From assembly GCA_051660685.1 (NCBI GenBank), contig JBOFQB010000111.1, forward strand, positions 8,687 to 72,686: a stretch of 64,000 nt of DNA, in the 5' to 3' direction. Shown here piece after piece: positions 1 to 8,365 of this stretch. The notes under the pieces were generated by a model. That model had not been told where the DNA came from. It saw only the letters and a list, made by a program, of their open reading frames with translations, and searched no databases. How positions within the stretch are numbered: position 1 is the stretch's first letter; each line of letters opens with the position of its first letter. Both the position numbers and the translations under genes were made by a program. Source of the stretch: JAVBSX01 sp051660685 (GTDB lineage: Bacteria; Planctomycetota; Planctomycetia; Pirellulales; Thermoguttaceae).

Positions 1-1005
1 GGGAAACCAACCCTTATTCCCTATTTTCCCCGTTTCCCGCTTCAAATGCCAGTTCCACGCCGATTCAATGATGTCCTCCAATTCCGTCCAAACAGGTTCC
101 CAACCCAATTCTCGTTGGGCTTTTTGTGAATTGGCAAATAAAACAGCAGGGTCCCCCTTACGTCGCGGTCCATATCGAACGGGAACTTTTTGACCGGTTA
201 CTTTTTCGGCTGCAAGAAGAATTTCGCGGACCGAATAACCGCGACCAATTCCGAGGTTGTAAAACCGTGCATCACCCGATTCAATCTGCTTCATCGCACA
301 AATATGGGCGTTCACCAAATCCTCGACATGAATGTAATCCCGGATACAGGTCCCGTCCGGCGTCGGATAATCCGTTCCAAAGACCATGATTTCCGGTCGT
401 TTCCCCATAATTGCGAACAAAACAAGCGGTATCAAGTGCGTTTCAACCAAATGAGCTTCTCCAAGACTTCCATCTCGCGCAGCTCCAGCAACATTGAAAT
501 ACCGAAAAGCGGCAAAACCGAACTCCGAATCCGCCTGAACCTGATCGCGTAAAATCTGTTCGACAAACCATTTTGAGCGACCATACGGATTGATCGGTGA
601 TTGTCGCGTCGTCTCAACAATCGGAACCTCTTCCGGTTCTCCATACGTTGCAGCAGTTGAACTGAAAATGAACCGTTTCACCCCAACCTGCTTCATTGCG
701 TCCAACAAGCTAAGAGCACCTGCCGTATTATTTCGGTAATACCAAATCGGTTGTTCGACCGATTCGCCAACTGCAATCAACGCCGCAAAGTGCATCACCA
801 AATCAATTTGATGACGCTGAAGAATTTCGGCAATTTTCTCCGTTTCCTTCAGATCAACCTCATAAAAAGGAATGGAATCGGGAACAGCGTTACGATGTCC
901 GAACGTGAGATTGTCGAGAACAACGGGACAATGACCTGTTTCGTGCAGCATTTTAACGGCGTGTGAACCGATATAACCTGCTCCGCCGGTTACAAGGACG
1001 TTCAT
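1..1005 (-). CDS. galE: UDP-glucose 4-epimerase (3' end outside window)
   Basis: GalE interconverts UDP-glucose and UDP-galactose with bound NAD in the cytoplasm, feeding galactose use and surface-polysaccharide synthesis. The reading frame starts at ATG 1005 with the Rossmann motif VTGGAGYIGSH. It continues with SSTAATYG (catalytic Ser/Thr), NPYGRSK (the YxxxK pair) and FRYFNVAGA, the order expected of extended short-chain dehydrogenases of the GalE type. The frame is open for 335 codons to base 1, so the stop lies outside; GalE is usually about 330-340 residues, so little is missing. The last residues read through a C-rich intergenic-type tract, so the true C-terminus may be slightly unusual. 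The start overlaps the stop of the rhomboid gene as ATGA, implying translational coupling. Confidence 0.93.
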   Translation of the reverse strand, partial: MNVLVTGGAGYIGSHAVKMLHETGHCPVVLDNLTFGHRNAVPDSIPFYEVDLKETEKIAEILQRHQIDLVMHFAALIAVGESVEQPIWYYRNNTAGALSLLDAMKQVGVKRFIFSSTAATYGEPEEVPIVETTRQSPINPYGRSKWFVEQILRDQVQADSEFGFAAFRYFNVAGAARDGSLGEAHLVETHLIPLVLFAIMGKRPEIMVFGTDYPTPDGTCIRDYIHVEDLVNAHICAMKQIESGDARFYNLGIGRGYSVREILLAAEKVTGQKVPVRYGPRRKGDPAVLFANSQKAQRELGWEPVWTELEDIIESAWNWHLKRETGKIGNKGWFP

Positions 1006-1913
1006 TTTCCCCCCCATTTCTCCTGATATTTTTTGCTCGCGTCTTTCAACACCTTTCGTTCTTCCTCGGTTAAACCCGCTTCACCAACCCGCGAATACTT
1101 CTTCAACACTTCATCAACACGTCGGTCAAAATCAGAAACCGGTTGGTCATGCGACGAAAAAGGGGGATTTGTTGACCGTTGCGGTTCATCATCGGGCCGA
1201 AAAACGCCAAATTGAGGGCGTTTTGACTGATTTCGGGCAAAGCGTCGTTTCAAGGAGGAGAGCATGGAGCCAAAATTCCAACCATAATTATAATAAAGGG
1301 CTGCAAAAGCGGCCCCTCCAAGATGGACGATGAAAGCGATTCCCTGTTCTCCAACTCCGGCTGCACCCAGAATGTCAAAGCCGACAACAATGACGCCGAT
1401 CAACCAAGCGGGGATCGGGATAATGCCGTAAAGCAGCAACATTCGGTTAGGAAAGTAAAAGGCGAAGAGGACGACGACACCGACGACACCCCCGGATGCT
1501 CCGAGACAGACGGCGTGAGTCGAGAGGTTCATTGCACTCCAGAGAATCCCGCCAATGATAATGGTTGCGAGGTAGAACCTGAGAAACTCCTGACTTCCCA
1601 AACGGCGTTCGACTTCGTAACCGAGGAAGAAGAGGGCGAGCATATTTCCGGCGAGGTGCCAGATTGAGGACGGAGAATGAGCGAAACCGTAAGTCAGAAA
1701 CTTCCAATACAACCAGGGTTGCAGCAGGGTGTCGGAATCCAGACTGAGCAATCGGGTCAAAGCACTATCATCGGTCATTAGCCCATTTGCGAGGAACAGG
1801 GCAACGTTGATGATGATAATTTTGGTAATGACGCTCCAATCGGAACCGCGTCTGACAGGCGGTCGCGGTCGTTGGTTTCGTTCCTGAAAGTAATCTCTAT
1901 CGTAAATACCCAT
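1002..1913 (-). CDS. rhomboid family intramembrane serine protease
   Basis: Rhomboids cut transmembrane segments of substrate proteins inside the membrane. This 303-residue protein has a short polar N-terminus and about six hydrophobic helices. It carries the family landmarks HLAGN (about residue 86), the catalytic serine in GASGG (Ser140) and the catalytic histidine in VHLGG (His197). After the membrane core comes a charged cytoplasmic tail of about 80 residues, rich in Arg and Lys, ending in a helical KKYQEK-type segment. The gene is upstream of and overlaps galE (ATGA), so the two are probably one transcript. The substrate is unknown. The reading starts at ATG 1913; the codons upstream give no signal-like extension. 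Confidence 0.9.
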   Translation of the reverse strand: MGIYDRDYFQERNQRPRPPVRRGSDWSVITKIIIINVALFLANGLMTDDSALTRLLSLDSDTLLQPWLYWKFLTYGFAHSPSSIWHLAGNMLALFFLGYEVERRLGSQEFLRFYLATIIIGGILWSAMNLSTHAVCLGASGGVVGVVVLFAFYFPNRMLLLYGIIPIPAWLIGVIVVGFDILGAAGVGEQGIAFIVHLGGAAFAALYYNYGWNFGSMLSSLKRRFARNQSKRPQFGVFRPDDEPQRSTNPPFSSHDQPVSDFDRRVDEVLKKYSRVGEAGLTEEERKVLKDASKKYQEKWGGK

Positions 1914-2102
1914 ATAAGCAACCCGAGTCCCAATGTCACTCCGGTATTGGCGGTTAACAAGTTAATGAAAGCTAATTAAGAAATGTAAACGGGCAAATAT
2001 ACCATTTTCGAGTGCTCTACACAATATCCCACATTCTCTTCGTTTTTGTTTTCTGCGAAACGGGACGCCTATTAAATGACCCCCTTTTTTTGGCAGAATA
2101 TC

Positions 2103-2130
2103 TTGACATATTCCTGTTTTATAGTATATT
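2103..2130 (+). promoter_or_regulatory. sigma70-type promoter of the AbiE-like TA locus
   Basis: A consensus -35 hexamer TTGACA (2103-2108) is followed after 16 bases by TATATT (2125-2130). It sits 32 bases before the proposed start of the antitoxin-like gene and is embedded in the symmetric operator described separately. It is the clearest promoter in the window. The assignment rests on the sequence match only. Confidence 0.7.
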
Positions 2131-2163
2131 CCTATTTAGGAATAGTCGGTTTTTCAGGAATAT
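2108..2163. promoter_or_regulatory. four half-site dyad operator at the TA promoter
   Basis: Four copies of a 9-base half-site are arranged as a nested dyad: ATATTCCTG (2108-2116) and ATATTCCTA (2126-2134) on the plus strand, then TAGGAATAG (2137-2145) and CAGGAATAT (2155-2163) as their inverted partners. Both pairs share one symmetry centre at 2135/2136, and consecutive half-sites are 18 bases apart. The array covers the promoter spacer, the -10 box, the likely transcription start and the first bases of the coding region. Known AbiEi antitoxins autorepress by binding inverted repeats in their own promoter, so this is the probable site of autoregulation. Confidence 0.75.
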
Positions 2164-3316
2164 GAGATACAGCAATCACGATGCAACAATGATGAAAATT
2201 GACAAAACAAACCTTGATGAAGTTAGCATGTTGCGACAACTAGAAAAATGGCAAATAGATTTTTCGCCGTTTGAATTGGTGTCCGTACAAGTGTTGTTCG
2301 ATAAAAACTTTGTGTGCAGCCCGGACGCCCTCATTCGTCTACAATGGAGCGGAAAGGCGTTTAACTTCAGTGTGCAAAGCAAAACTCGATCCGATTCATT
2401 GAAAGTTGTCAAGGTTGCAATTGAACAGGCTTCTCGATATGCGCAAAACGTGAATGACACGCAATACTACCCTATGATCTATGTGCCATATCTTTCTTCC
2501 AAAGCGGTTGATATGCTCAAAGACACTCAGGTCTGCGGGGTCGATCTATGTGGAAATTTGTTCATAACGATTCCCGGAGAGGTCTATGTTGAACGAATTG
2601 GCAAACCGAACCGATTTCCGTCTTCAGCCCCAATCAAGAACATTTATCAAAATAATTCTTCATTAGTACCGCGATTGTTCCTTCTTCAACCCCGCTTTGA
2701 TTCCATTACGGCCGTTGTTCGGGAACTCAAGCATCGCAACGGAATTTTAACACAAGCGACTGTTTCAAAGATTTGTCAAAGTCTTGAAAAAGACCTCATT
2801 ATAGAAAAGCGGGAGATAAGAAATCTCAAAAAAACATTTTTAATCCAACCAGAAACCCTTTTAGCCAATCTCACAAAAGGTTACGTTTCTCCAATAATCA
2901 GGCAACGTACAAGGGCGAAACTGCGGATTTCACGAGATGATTTGGTAAAACGACTTATTCAATGGTCTCGCGCAACGAAGGAAAAAATCGTTCAGACAGG
3001 AATTGTGAGTTGTACAATGTACACGATCATGGTTCGTGAAGAGATGACAGCGTTTTATTGCTCGAATGTTGAACGGTTATTGTCCGAGCATCAGGGTATT
3101 CTTGAAGAAACGAATCGTTTTGCCGACGTGGAATTATTTGAGACGAACGATCAGACGGTCTATTTTGATGAACGAGAGAGCTTGTGTGCTTCACCGATTC
3201 AATCCTATTTGGAATTGATGCAAGGAGACAAGCGCGACCGACAGGGGGCGGAAACGATTGCACAAAATTTGTTGGAGGAAATACGACAGTCGCTGAAAAA
3301 ACAGGAGAATAATTAA
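2162..3316 (+). CDS. AbiEi-like antitoxin / winged-helix autoregulator (type IV TA)
   Basis: This 384-residue protein is the upstream partner of an AbiEii-like nucleotidyltransferase. AbiEi proteins counteract the toxin and repress their own operon. An N-terminal half of nuclease-like alpha/beta character is followed by a winged-helix segment around residues 185-235 (ATVSKICQSLEKDLII, then a wing and a short LLANL helix). The C-terminal region ends with the pattern SPIQSYLELM...DRQGAETIAQNLLEEI, resembling the tail of AbiEi/COG4861-type regulators. The frame is open from 2012, but the promoter at 2103-2130 rules out starts before about 2140, so ATG 2162 is chosen (alternatives are the paired ATGs at 2189 and 2192). 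The next gene begins one base after the stop. Assignment to the AbiEi type is by architecture and context. Confidence 0.65.
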   Translation: MRYSNHDATMMKIDKTNLDEVSMLRQLEKWQIDFSPFELVSVQVLFDKNFVCSPDALIRLQWSGKAFNFSVQSKTRSDSLKVVKVAIEQASRYAQNVNDTQYYPMIYVPYLSSKAVDMLKDTQVCGVDLCGNLFITIPGEVYVERIGKPNRFPSSAPIKNIYQNNSSLVPRLFLLQPRFDSITAVVRELKHRNGILTQATVSKICQSLEKDLIIEKREIRNLKKTFLIQPETLLANLTKGYVSPIIRQRTRAKLRISRDDLVKRLIQWSRATKEKIVQTGIVSCTMYTIMVREEMTAFYCSNVERLLSEHQGILEETNRFADVELFETNDQTVYFDERESLCASPIQSYLELMQGDKRDRQGAETIAQNLLEEIRQSLKKQENN

Positions 3317-3317
3317 C

Positions 3318-4181
3318 ATGATGTGGAACGATCCGTTAACAACCTCTTTACTTGATTTTCTTTTTGAACTGGACAATCTCGGGTTGAAAACACCGTTAAC
3401 GATTGCAGGAGGTTTTGGACTTTTTCTCAAAAAACAGTCTTTGAGCGAACGAAAGGAACGGACATGATTCAAAATACCGGGATCAAGGTCAACTGAAGAC
3501 ATTGATATTTTTGTCCCCCTCGAAATATTATGCGATGAAACACAATCACGGATGATTCTGTCGGCATTAAATTCTCTTGGATATAAAGTCATTGACAATG
3601 CGAAGTATTTACAGTGGAAAAAACCGGTTAAACCGGGAGATGTAAAAATGGACTTTATGATTGGAAGTATCGATGAACACCGGAAATACTTGAAAAGCAG
3701 TAAACCTCCCCGAGTCCGTAACAAAGCGGTCAAAGGTTTTCACGCCCACATAACCCCAGAAGCAATCTGGGTTGATGAAAAAGCACTGAGAATCCCACTT
3801 AAGGGGCAGCGAAGCAACGGAATCGAGTATGAGACAACGATTTGTCTACCTCACCCTTTCACCTATTTGGTGATGAAACTGTTTGCATTTCGTGATCGTC
3901 AAGAAGACGAAAATAAAAAACACGGTTCGCATCATGCTTTTGATCTATTTTCGATCATTGGCCTGTTGACCGAAACTGAATTGAAAGAATCCATTGAATT
4001 TGGTACAACTCATGCTCAAGAGCCAATCATTCAAGCGGCGAAACAAATTGTGCAGGATTGTTTCGACGGAATGACTCGAAATGGAATGGTTGCAATAAGA
4101 ATCCATAATTTGTACCAAGGAGTTGCCGAGAACGGTTCTGACGAATTTGTGCGAGTCTTGAAAGACATTTTTGGCATGTAG
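3318..4181 (+). pseudogene. AbiEii-like nucleotidyltransferase toxin interrupted by in-frame TGA
   Basis: In one continuous frame this reads as a 287-residue nucleotidyltransferase of the AbiEii type, broken by TGA at 3465-3467 (codon 50). Before the stop comes the IAGGFGLFLKK segment; after it comes RSTEDIDIF, the paired-acid motif of the fold, and later KLFAFRDRQ...HHAFDLFSI, which matches the conserved K/D-R/D helix of the family. AbiEii/MenA-type toxins transfer nucleotides to RNA acceptors and arrest growth. A Shine-Dalgarno AGGAG lies 10 bases before ATG 3318. Because both halves are in the same frame, the lesion is a single nonsense codon, not a frameshift. An internal ATG at 3552 lies after the catalytic motif, so a restart would give an inactive fragment. 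The antitoxin partner is intact. Confidence 0.7.
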
Positions 4182-4338
4182 ATGTGTGTATCGTCACCTT
4201 TTCGCAAACGCCTTACAATTCTCGGTTTTGCGTGTTCATGTTCAGCACGAGAAATTTCAAACCGTCTTGAGAATCATCCTGAGACGTTGGAAGATGCCGT
4301 TATACTGCAAACGGTTAGAAATGGTCTGTTTTCCGATT

Positions 4339-4398
4339 GGAACGCGGGCATCCTGCCCGCACATTTTTTTCGTGAAGCAGGCAAGATGCCTGCGTTCC
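4339..4398. repeat. inverted repeat, 22-base arms
   Basis: Arms at 4339-4360 and 4377-4398 match in 19 of 22 positions as reverse complements (GGAACGCGGGCATCC... against GGAACGCAGGCATCT...), with a 16-base loop containing a T-run. It is the only repeat recognised in the 440-base stretch between the TA locus and the next lipoprotein gene. Short reading frames across this stretch have no recognisable product. It could act as a terminator for the TA transcript, or be a copy of a dispersed palindromic repeat different from the other families in the window. Confidence 0.7.
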
Positions 4399-4625
4399 GA
4401 CACAATGTCCATTTTGGACCCGTTTTGGGTATATCTTTCTTGATCTTTTTTCTTTCATTCGACCTTCTTAACACAAGAAATGTTGTTTTGCGGCTCAAGA
4501 ATCGAGCTGATGTTGGGCAAAAGACTCTCTTTCCTAGATCACTTTTGCTTACTTTTCAAAAAAAGTCAATTTAATTTGGAGAAAACAGGTCGTTTTTGAC
4601 GATAAAGTGAAATGTACCGATTGTG

Positions 4626-6455
4626 ATGATTGCATCAATCAAACATTTTGCCGTTTCAATGCGTTTCCCCCCCTTACTTTTTTCTCTCATCCCACTTCTC
4701 TTCCTGCTCTCAGGTTGCGAACTTATGCCGGTTGCCCGGCTAAAACCCGTCTTGGAGAACCCGTTTCCCCAATTGACCGTCGTTGCTGTTCTCCCGTTTG
4801 AAAATAAATCGGATAACGGCAATGTGGACGGGGCCGATTTTGCACGCTTGTACGCCGAAGAAGTCCAGAAAATTCCCGGCTTTACGGTCCTCTCCGTTCA
4901 ATTGATCCAAGAAAAAATGGTCGCATCTGGAATGACCGCTCTTTCGAGTATCGAAGATATTCGACTTTTGGCAAAAATTCTTGGGGCTGACGTCGTTGTT
5001 GTCGGATCAGTCAACAATTATTCCTGCTATACACCCCAACGTCTCGGTTTGACCGTCGAATGGTATGCCGCAAACCGTTATTTTTATCCGGTTCCTGCCG
5101 GTTATGGTCTTCCTTGGGGAACCCCCGAAGAAGAACACATTCCCAATCGCGTTCTGTCCGCTGCTGAACGGGAATTGGCGCGAGCCCAGTTGGAAACACA
5201 AACCCCGGACGATCCTGAAAGTGAAGCTGCCTATCTGCGGTTTCTTGAGCAACAAAAGCAAAAAGCTCTCCAATTACAGGCCGAAAAAAATGGGACTAAT
5301 ACCTTTTCCTCATCACAAGATAGAAAAAACTCGAAAAATGGCCTAAATGGACAGAATGTGCGAAATGGAGAAAATGCAAATAATGGACAGGGTGCAAATT
5401 CAGGGCTGAATACAAATGTTGGTCAGAATACGTCAAATGGTCTTGATGAGGAAGCGATTGACCCGCAAACACAGCAGTATTTGAAGATGCAGCAAAATGT
5501 GGTTGATAATCAATTGGCGTATGCTTTTGGGGGACAGCCGACGATTCCGCAATCCTTTCACAACATGCGCGTTGACAGTCGCAACGCCGAACAGATGAAG
5601 CAGAAGATTGCCGAACTGCTCAACGAAGAAGAGATGGATGAGACCGGACGTCCCGTTGTCAAACCGGTTCTGTCCGAGTTAGGACGAAGTGATTGGACGG
5701 ATCGAAGTCAGGAGCAGGATCGGGTCAGGAACGAGATGCATCGAACGCAGAAACCGCCGATTGACGGAATGAACGGACAGTTTCCTCCCATTCCTCCAAT
5801 GAACAATGGAGTCGTTTACGGTGTTTTAATTCAACAACCCTCGCATGTTGCGGTTCCCGATTCAAAGGGTGTTCTCGCTCAATTACCGGGGATTTTTATC
5901 ACCTTTGGACCGGAAAATCGCGTCAACGGAGCTTTTGCGGTTGATCCGGCAACCGGAATGGTTCAATCGCCGATTCCACTTGCCCAATTAGGTCTTCAAC
6001 CCTTCCAATTGGCAACGACAGTTCCGCCCTTAACGGACCCTAAAATTGCAATGCCGGGCATGATTTTACCAAATGGTCAGGTTGCGTTGGAACCCCCAAA
6101 TTTTCCCGGTTTGCCTAAAAACTGGCCGGATTCTCGCGGATTCATTCCAGATGGTCCTCAGGAGGAGAAACCGCAAGGGACGATCCCCTCGAATGTGCCG
6201 ATTTGTGCGTTGACGAAACAGTACAATGCGAGTGATGCTGAGTTTACGCAAGCATTAGCGGATTACCAGTTTCTCTTCCGCGACGACAAATATGTCGGGG
6301 GTTGGCAGATGCTCCTTACGGAACGTGAATCATTCATCACGGTTTGTTGCCGAATGCATATTTGGGAAATGTTGAGTGAACGGGGAGGGGCAAGAAAAGC
6401 GGAACAAGTGAACCGGACATGGAAAACATGGTATGGAGGTCGGCGTCCGTATTAA
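4626..6455 (+). CDS. large exported lipoprotein, function unknown
   Basis: A hydrophobic signal ends in the lipobox LLSGC, so the mature protein is probably lipid-anchored. The first about 120 mature residues (TVVAVLPFENKSDNG..., then LLAKILGADVVVVGSV) resemble the nucleotide-fold domain of CsgG/TolB-N/DUF-type lipoproteins that begin with 'AVLPFxN'. A low-complexity Asn/Gly-rich stretch follows around residues 230-275, then Pro-rich segments, and a C-terminal domain repeating a Tyr/Phe-rich ...DYQFLFRDDKYVGGWQMLLTE pattern. The total is about 609 residues. Start choice is uncertain between ATG 4626 and ATG 4659, both compatible with a lipoprotein signal and neither with a clear ribosome-binding site. 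It stands alone in its orientation group and no specific role can be given. Confidence 0.75.
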   Translation: MIASIKHFAVSMRFPPLLFSLIPLLFLLSGCELMPVARLKPVLENPFPQLTVVAVLPFENKSDNGNVDGADFARLYAEEVQKIPGFTVLSVQLIQEKMVASGMTALSSIEDIRLLAKILGADVVVVGSVNNYSCYTPQRLGLTVEWYAANRYFYPVPAGYGLPWGTPEEEHIPNRVLSAAERELARAQLETQTPDDPESEAAYLRFLEQQKQKALQLQAEKNGTNTFSSSQDRKNSKNGLNGQNVRNGENANNGQGANSGLNTNVGQNTSNGLDEEAIDPQTQQYLKMQQNVVDNQLAYAFGGQPTIPQSFHNMRVDSRNAEQMKQKIAELLNEEEMDETGRPVVKPVLSELGRSDWTDRSQEQDRVRNEMHRTQKPPIDGMNGQFPPIPPMNNGVVYGVLIQQPSHVAVPDSKGVLAQLPGIFITFGPENRVNGAFAVDPATGMVQSPIPLAQLGLQPFQLATTVPPLTDPKIAMPGMILPNGQVALEPPNFPGLPKNWPDSRGFIPDGPQEEKPQGTIPSNVPICALTKQYNASDAEFTQALADYQFLFRDDKYVGGWQMLLTERESFITVCCRMHIWEMLSERGGARKAEQVNRTWKTWYGGRRPY

Positions 6456-6749
6456 AAAACGGTAAAAATTATCTGTTCCTTCGTCGCAACAAGTCCAACA
6501 GGTCGTGTGTTTTGAGCAAACGTGTTTGCGATCTGAGAAAAAACGGTGATCGGGACAATTTTTGCGGAAAAGAACGAAAAAAAGGAACAGTTAGGGTTTT
6601 TGGTCGTATATTTTCGACGAAACTGGAAACTTTTCCTGATAAAGCAACGAAACAGATTCGATTGAAAGACTAGGGATTTTTGTTGTCAGGTTGTAATTGG
6701 CGTTATTTTTGTGGTCAGTTTTTCATTTTTTTACAGGGACAAGAAAACA

Positions 6750-7016
6750 GTGAGTCGAGATATTAGTGTTTTGGCGTTGGTCAAGGGTAATGAACGATAT
6801 GTTTTTCTTTACGATGAAGCAAATCGGGCGGAAACACTCCGAACGCTCGGTCGGTATGCGTCGAATCCCGAACTCAGTTTCAGTTGGTATGATGCTGCTG
6901 TTTTAAGCCAAAAAATTCGTCAGGACTATCATCAAGAGGTTTTGAACAAGGGGACCCAACATTTGACATCGAGTCGTTATAATCTTCCTTTAACGACGGA
7001 AAACGAGATTTTTTAG
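6750..7016 (+). CDS. small hypothetical protein (88 aa)
   Basis: A compact acidic and basic mixed alpha/beta protein with the segment DISVLALVKGNERYVFLYDE and a following helix EANRAETLRTLGRYA. It resembles a small cytosolic family that I associate with planctomycetes but cannot name. GTG 6750 is preferred because GGGAC lies about 10 bases before it; the upstream in-frame ATG 6711 would add hydrophobic residues with no homology-like character. It is downstream of the lipoprotein gene by about 295 bases. That gap shows no other gene or clear signal. Confidence 0.6.
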   Translation: MSRDISVLALVKGNERYVFLYDEANRAETLRTLGRYASNPELSFSWYDAAVLSQKIRQDYHQEVLNKGTQHLTSSRYNLPLTTENEIF

Positions 7017-7027
7017 AGGGAACATGG

Positions 7028-7095
7028 AACCCGGGGTTGCGGTTATGTTGCTCCCTTTACCCCGGGATACAATTGGATCGCCGCTTATGCGGCTC
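7028..7095. repeat. A/C hairpin modules (copy between convergent genes)
   Basis: A hairpin built on AACCCGGGG (7028-7036) and its CCCCGGGA partner is followed by the smaller hairpin ATCGCCGCTTATGCGGCT. It belongs to the same modules as the large palindromes at about 10.5, 16.5, 31.4 and 34.4 kb. It fills the gap between the small gene ending at 7016 and the convergent hisF ending at 7138, so it may also act as a bidirectional terminator. Confidence 0.8.
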
Positions 7096-7137
7096 TCATT
7101 GCACACGTCCTGCTCGTTAACCAATTCTTCAACCGCT

Positions 7138-7911
7138 TTAGAGACGGACCTTGACCCCTTTGCTCGCAAGGTATTCTTTCATTTGCCGAATTGTAAAGGT
7201 TCCAAAATGGGCAATCGACGCAACCAGAACATCACGGGCATGTCCTTCTGCAACCGCCTCATAAAGGTGTTCAAGCGTTCCTGCTCCTCCCGACGCAATG
7301 ATTGGGATTTTAACAGCATCCGCAATCGCCCGGGTCATTGGAATGTCATAACCCGTTTGTTCTCCGTCCGTGTCCATGCTGGTCGGCAAAATCGCCCCTG
7401 CTCCCATTTTTTCAACCTGTTTCGCCCAATCAACCGCATCTAAACCGGATAATTCGGTTCCGCCGCTCAAAACAACCTCGAAACCGGACGGAAGTGTCGC
7501 CGATTTCCGTGTGTCAATTGCGACCGTGATTCGATCTGAACCAAACTGTCGGACGGATTCTTCAACCAATTTCGGATTCCGAACAGCTGCACTGTTCATT
7601 GAGACTTTGGAAACACCCAGATCAAACAGTTCTTTTATCAGTTCCAACGAACCAATTCCCCCCCCGACTGTCAAGGGAACGGAAATACGATCAACGGTTC
7701 GTTTGACTGCTTCAACAAACGTCTTGCGACCTTCCAACGTCGCGGTAATGTCGAGAAAAACCAATTCGTCGGCTCCTTCCGAGCAGTAAAAAGCACCTCG
7801 TTCAGCAGGATCGCCGAGTTCTTTGAGATCGACAAACTGGACCCCTTTGACGAGACGACCATCTTTAGTATCGAGACAGGGTATGACTTTGCAGTATTCC
7901 ATGAGATTCAT
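7138..7911 (-). CDS. hisF: imidazole glycerol phosphate synthase subunit HisF
   Basis: HisF is the cyclase half of the HisF-HisH complex; it joins PRFAR with ammonia from HisH to give imidazole glycerol phosphate and AICAR in histidine synthesis. The 257-residue (beta-alpha)8 barrel shows VIPCLDTKDGRLVKG at the N-terminus (catalytic Asp in CLD), PLTVGGGIGS, VAIDTRK (second catalytic Asp), DTDGEQTGYD and IIASGGAG at the C-terminal phosphate site. The open frame extends to 8004 but begins with non-conserved residues. ATG 7911 or ATG 7902 fit the family start; neither has a clear Shine-Dalgarno sequence. No other his gene is in the window, so the pathway genes are scattered, as is common in planctomycetes. 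Confidence 0.95.
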   Translation of the reverse strand: MNLMEYCKVIPCLDTKDGRLVKGVQFVDLKELGDPAERGAFYCSEGADELVFLDITATLEGRKTFVEAVKRTVDRISVPLTVGGGIGSLELIKELFDLGVSKVSMNSAAVRNPKLVEESVRQFGSDRITVAIDTRKSATLPSGFEVVLSGGTELSGLDAVDWAKQVEKMGAGAILPTSMDTDGEQTGYDIPMTRAIADAVKIPIIASGGAGTLEHLYEAVAEGHARDVLVASIAHFGTFTIRQMKEYLASKGVKVRL

Positions 7912-8284
7912 TAGGTAAGAAAATTTGCGGGTTGGACAACTTTTTTTTGGTGAAGAGTGACCCGGCAAGCAGAAACGGAATGCGGGAAAAAGCACACGCA
8001 ACACCGCTTCGTTATTTTAAACGCCTTAGAAAATTTTTCTAGGGAGTGTCCTTTTTTCGCCGTTTTTTGTCTTTACCGTGTCTTTTGCCGTTCAAAACAC
8101 CTATTGAAGCTCACCTTCTAAACGTCCAACGATTCACCATTTGGAAAAGAGAAAACGACCCTTATCATTGGAAAAATTGATTATTTTTCGGCTTGTACTT
8201 GCTCTTGGGAAAAAATAGTGCTAGTATTTTCCCGGGGAGTTCTCTCTTCCATGTACGTCCGTTGATTTTTCCCAAGTAACCTGT

Positions 8285-8320
8285 CCCTGTTTCCAACGGT
8301 CTAACCGTTGTCTTCAGGGC
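8285..8320 (+). promoter_or_regulatory. leader hairpin upstream of Gly/Met-rich protein gene
   Basis: CAACGG (8294-8299) pairs with CCGTTG (8305-8310), and the flanking CCCTG and CAGGG can extend the stem. It lies 46 bases before the start codon in an otherwise gene-free stretch of about 450 bases (7912-8365) that separates two divergent genes. The rest of that stretch holds A/T-rich runs and no reading frame I would defend; promoters for both genes must lie here but no consensus is convincing. Function of the hairpin is unknown. Confidence 0.35.
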
Positions 8321-8365
8321 GTTGACGCTTTGTAAACAATACATTTTCAGGTGAGGTCCAGTCCG

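Noticed and set aside
2012..2161. N-terminal extension of the antitoxin-like gene from 2012
   Set aside because: It lies mostly upstream of the promoter at 2103-2130 and encodes a Phe/Leu-rich stretch with no homology-like pattern.
3465..3467. Selenocysteine or programmed TGA readthrough in the toxin gene
   Set aside because: No SECIS-like structure was seen after the codon, the surrounding family position is not a cysteine to my knowledge, and TGA ends other genes here.
4182..4574. ORF of 130 codons after the toxin gene
   Set aside because: It runs through the inverted repeat 4339-4398 (typical repeat translation NAGILPA...GKMPAF) and has no known domain.
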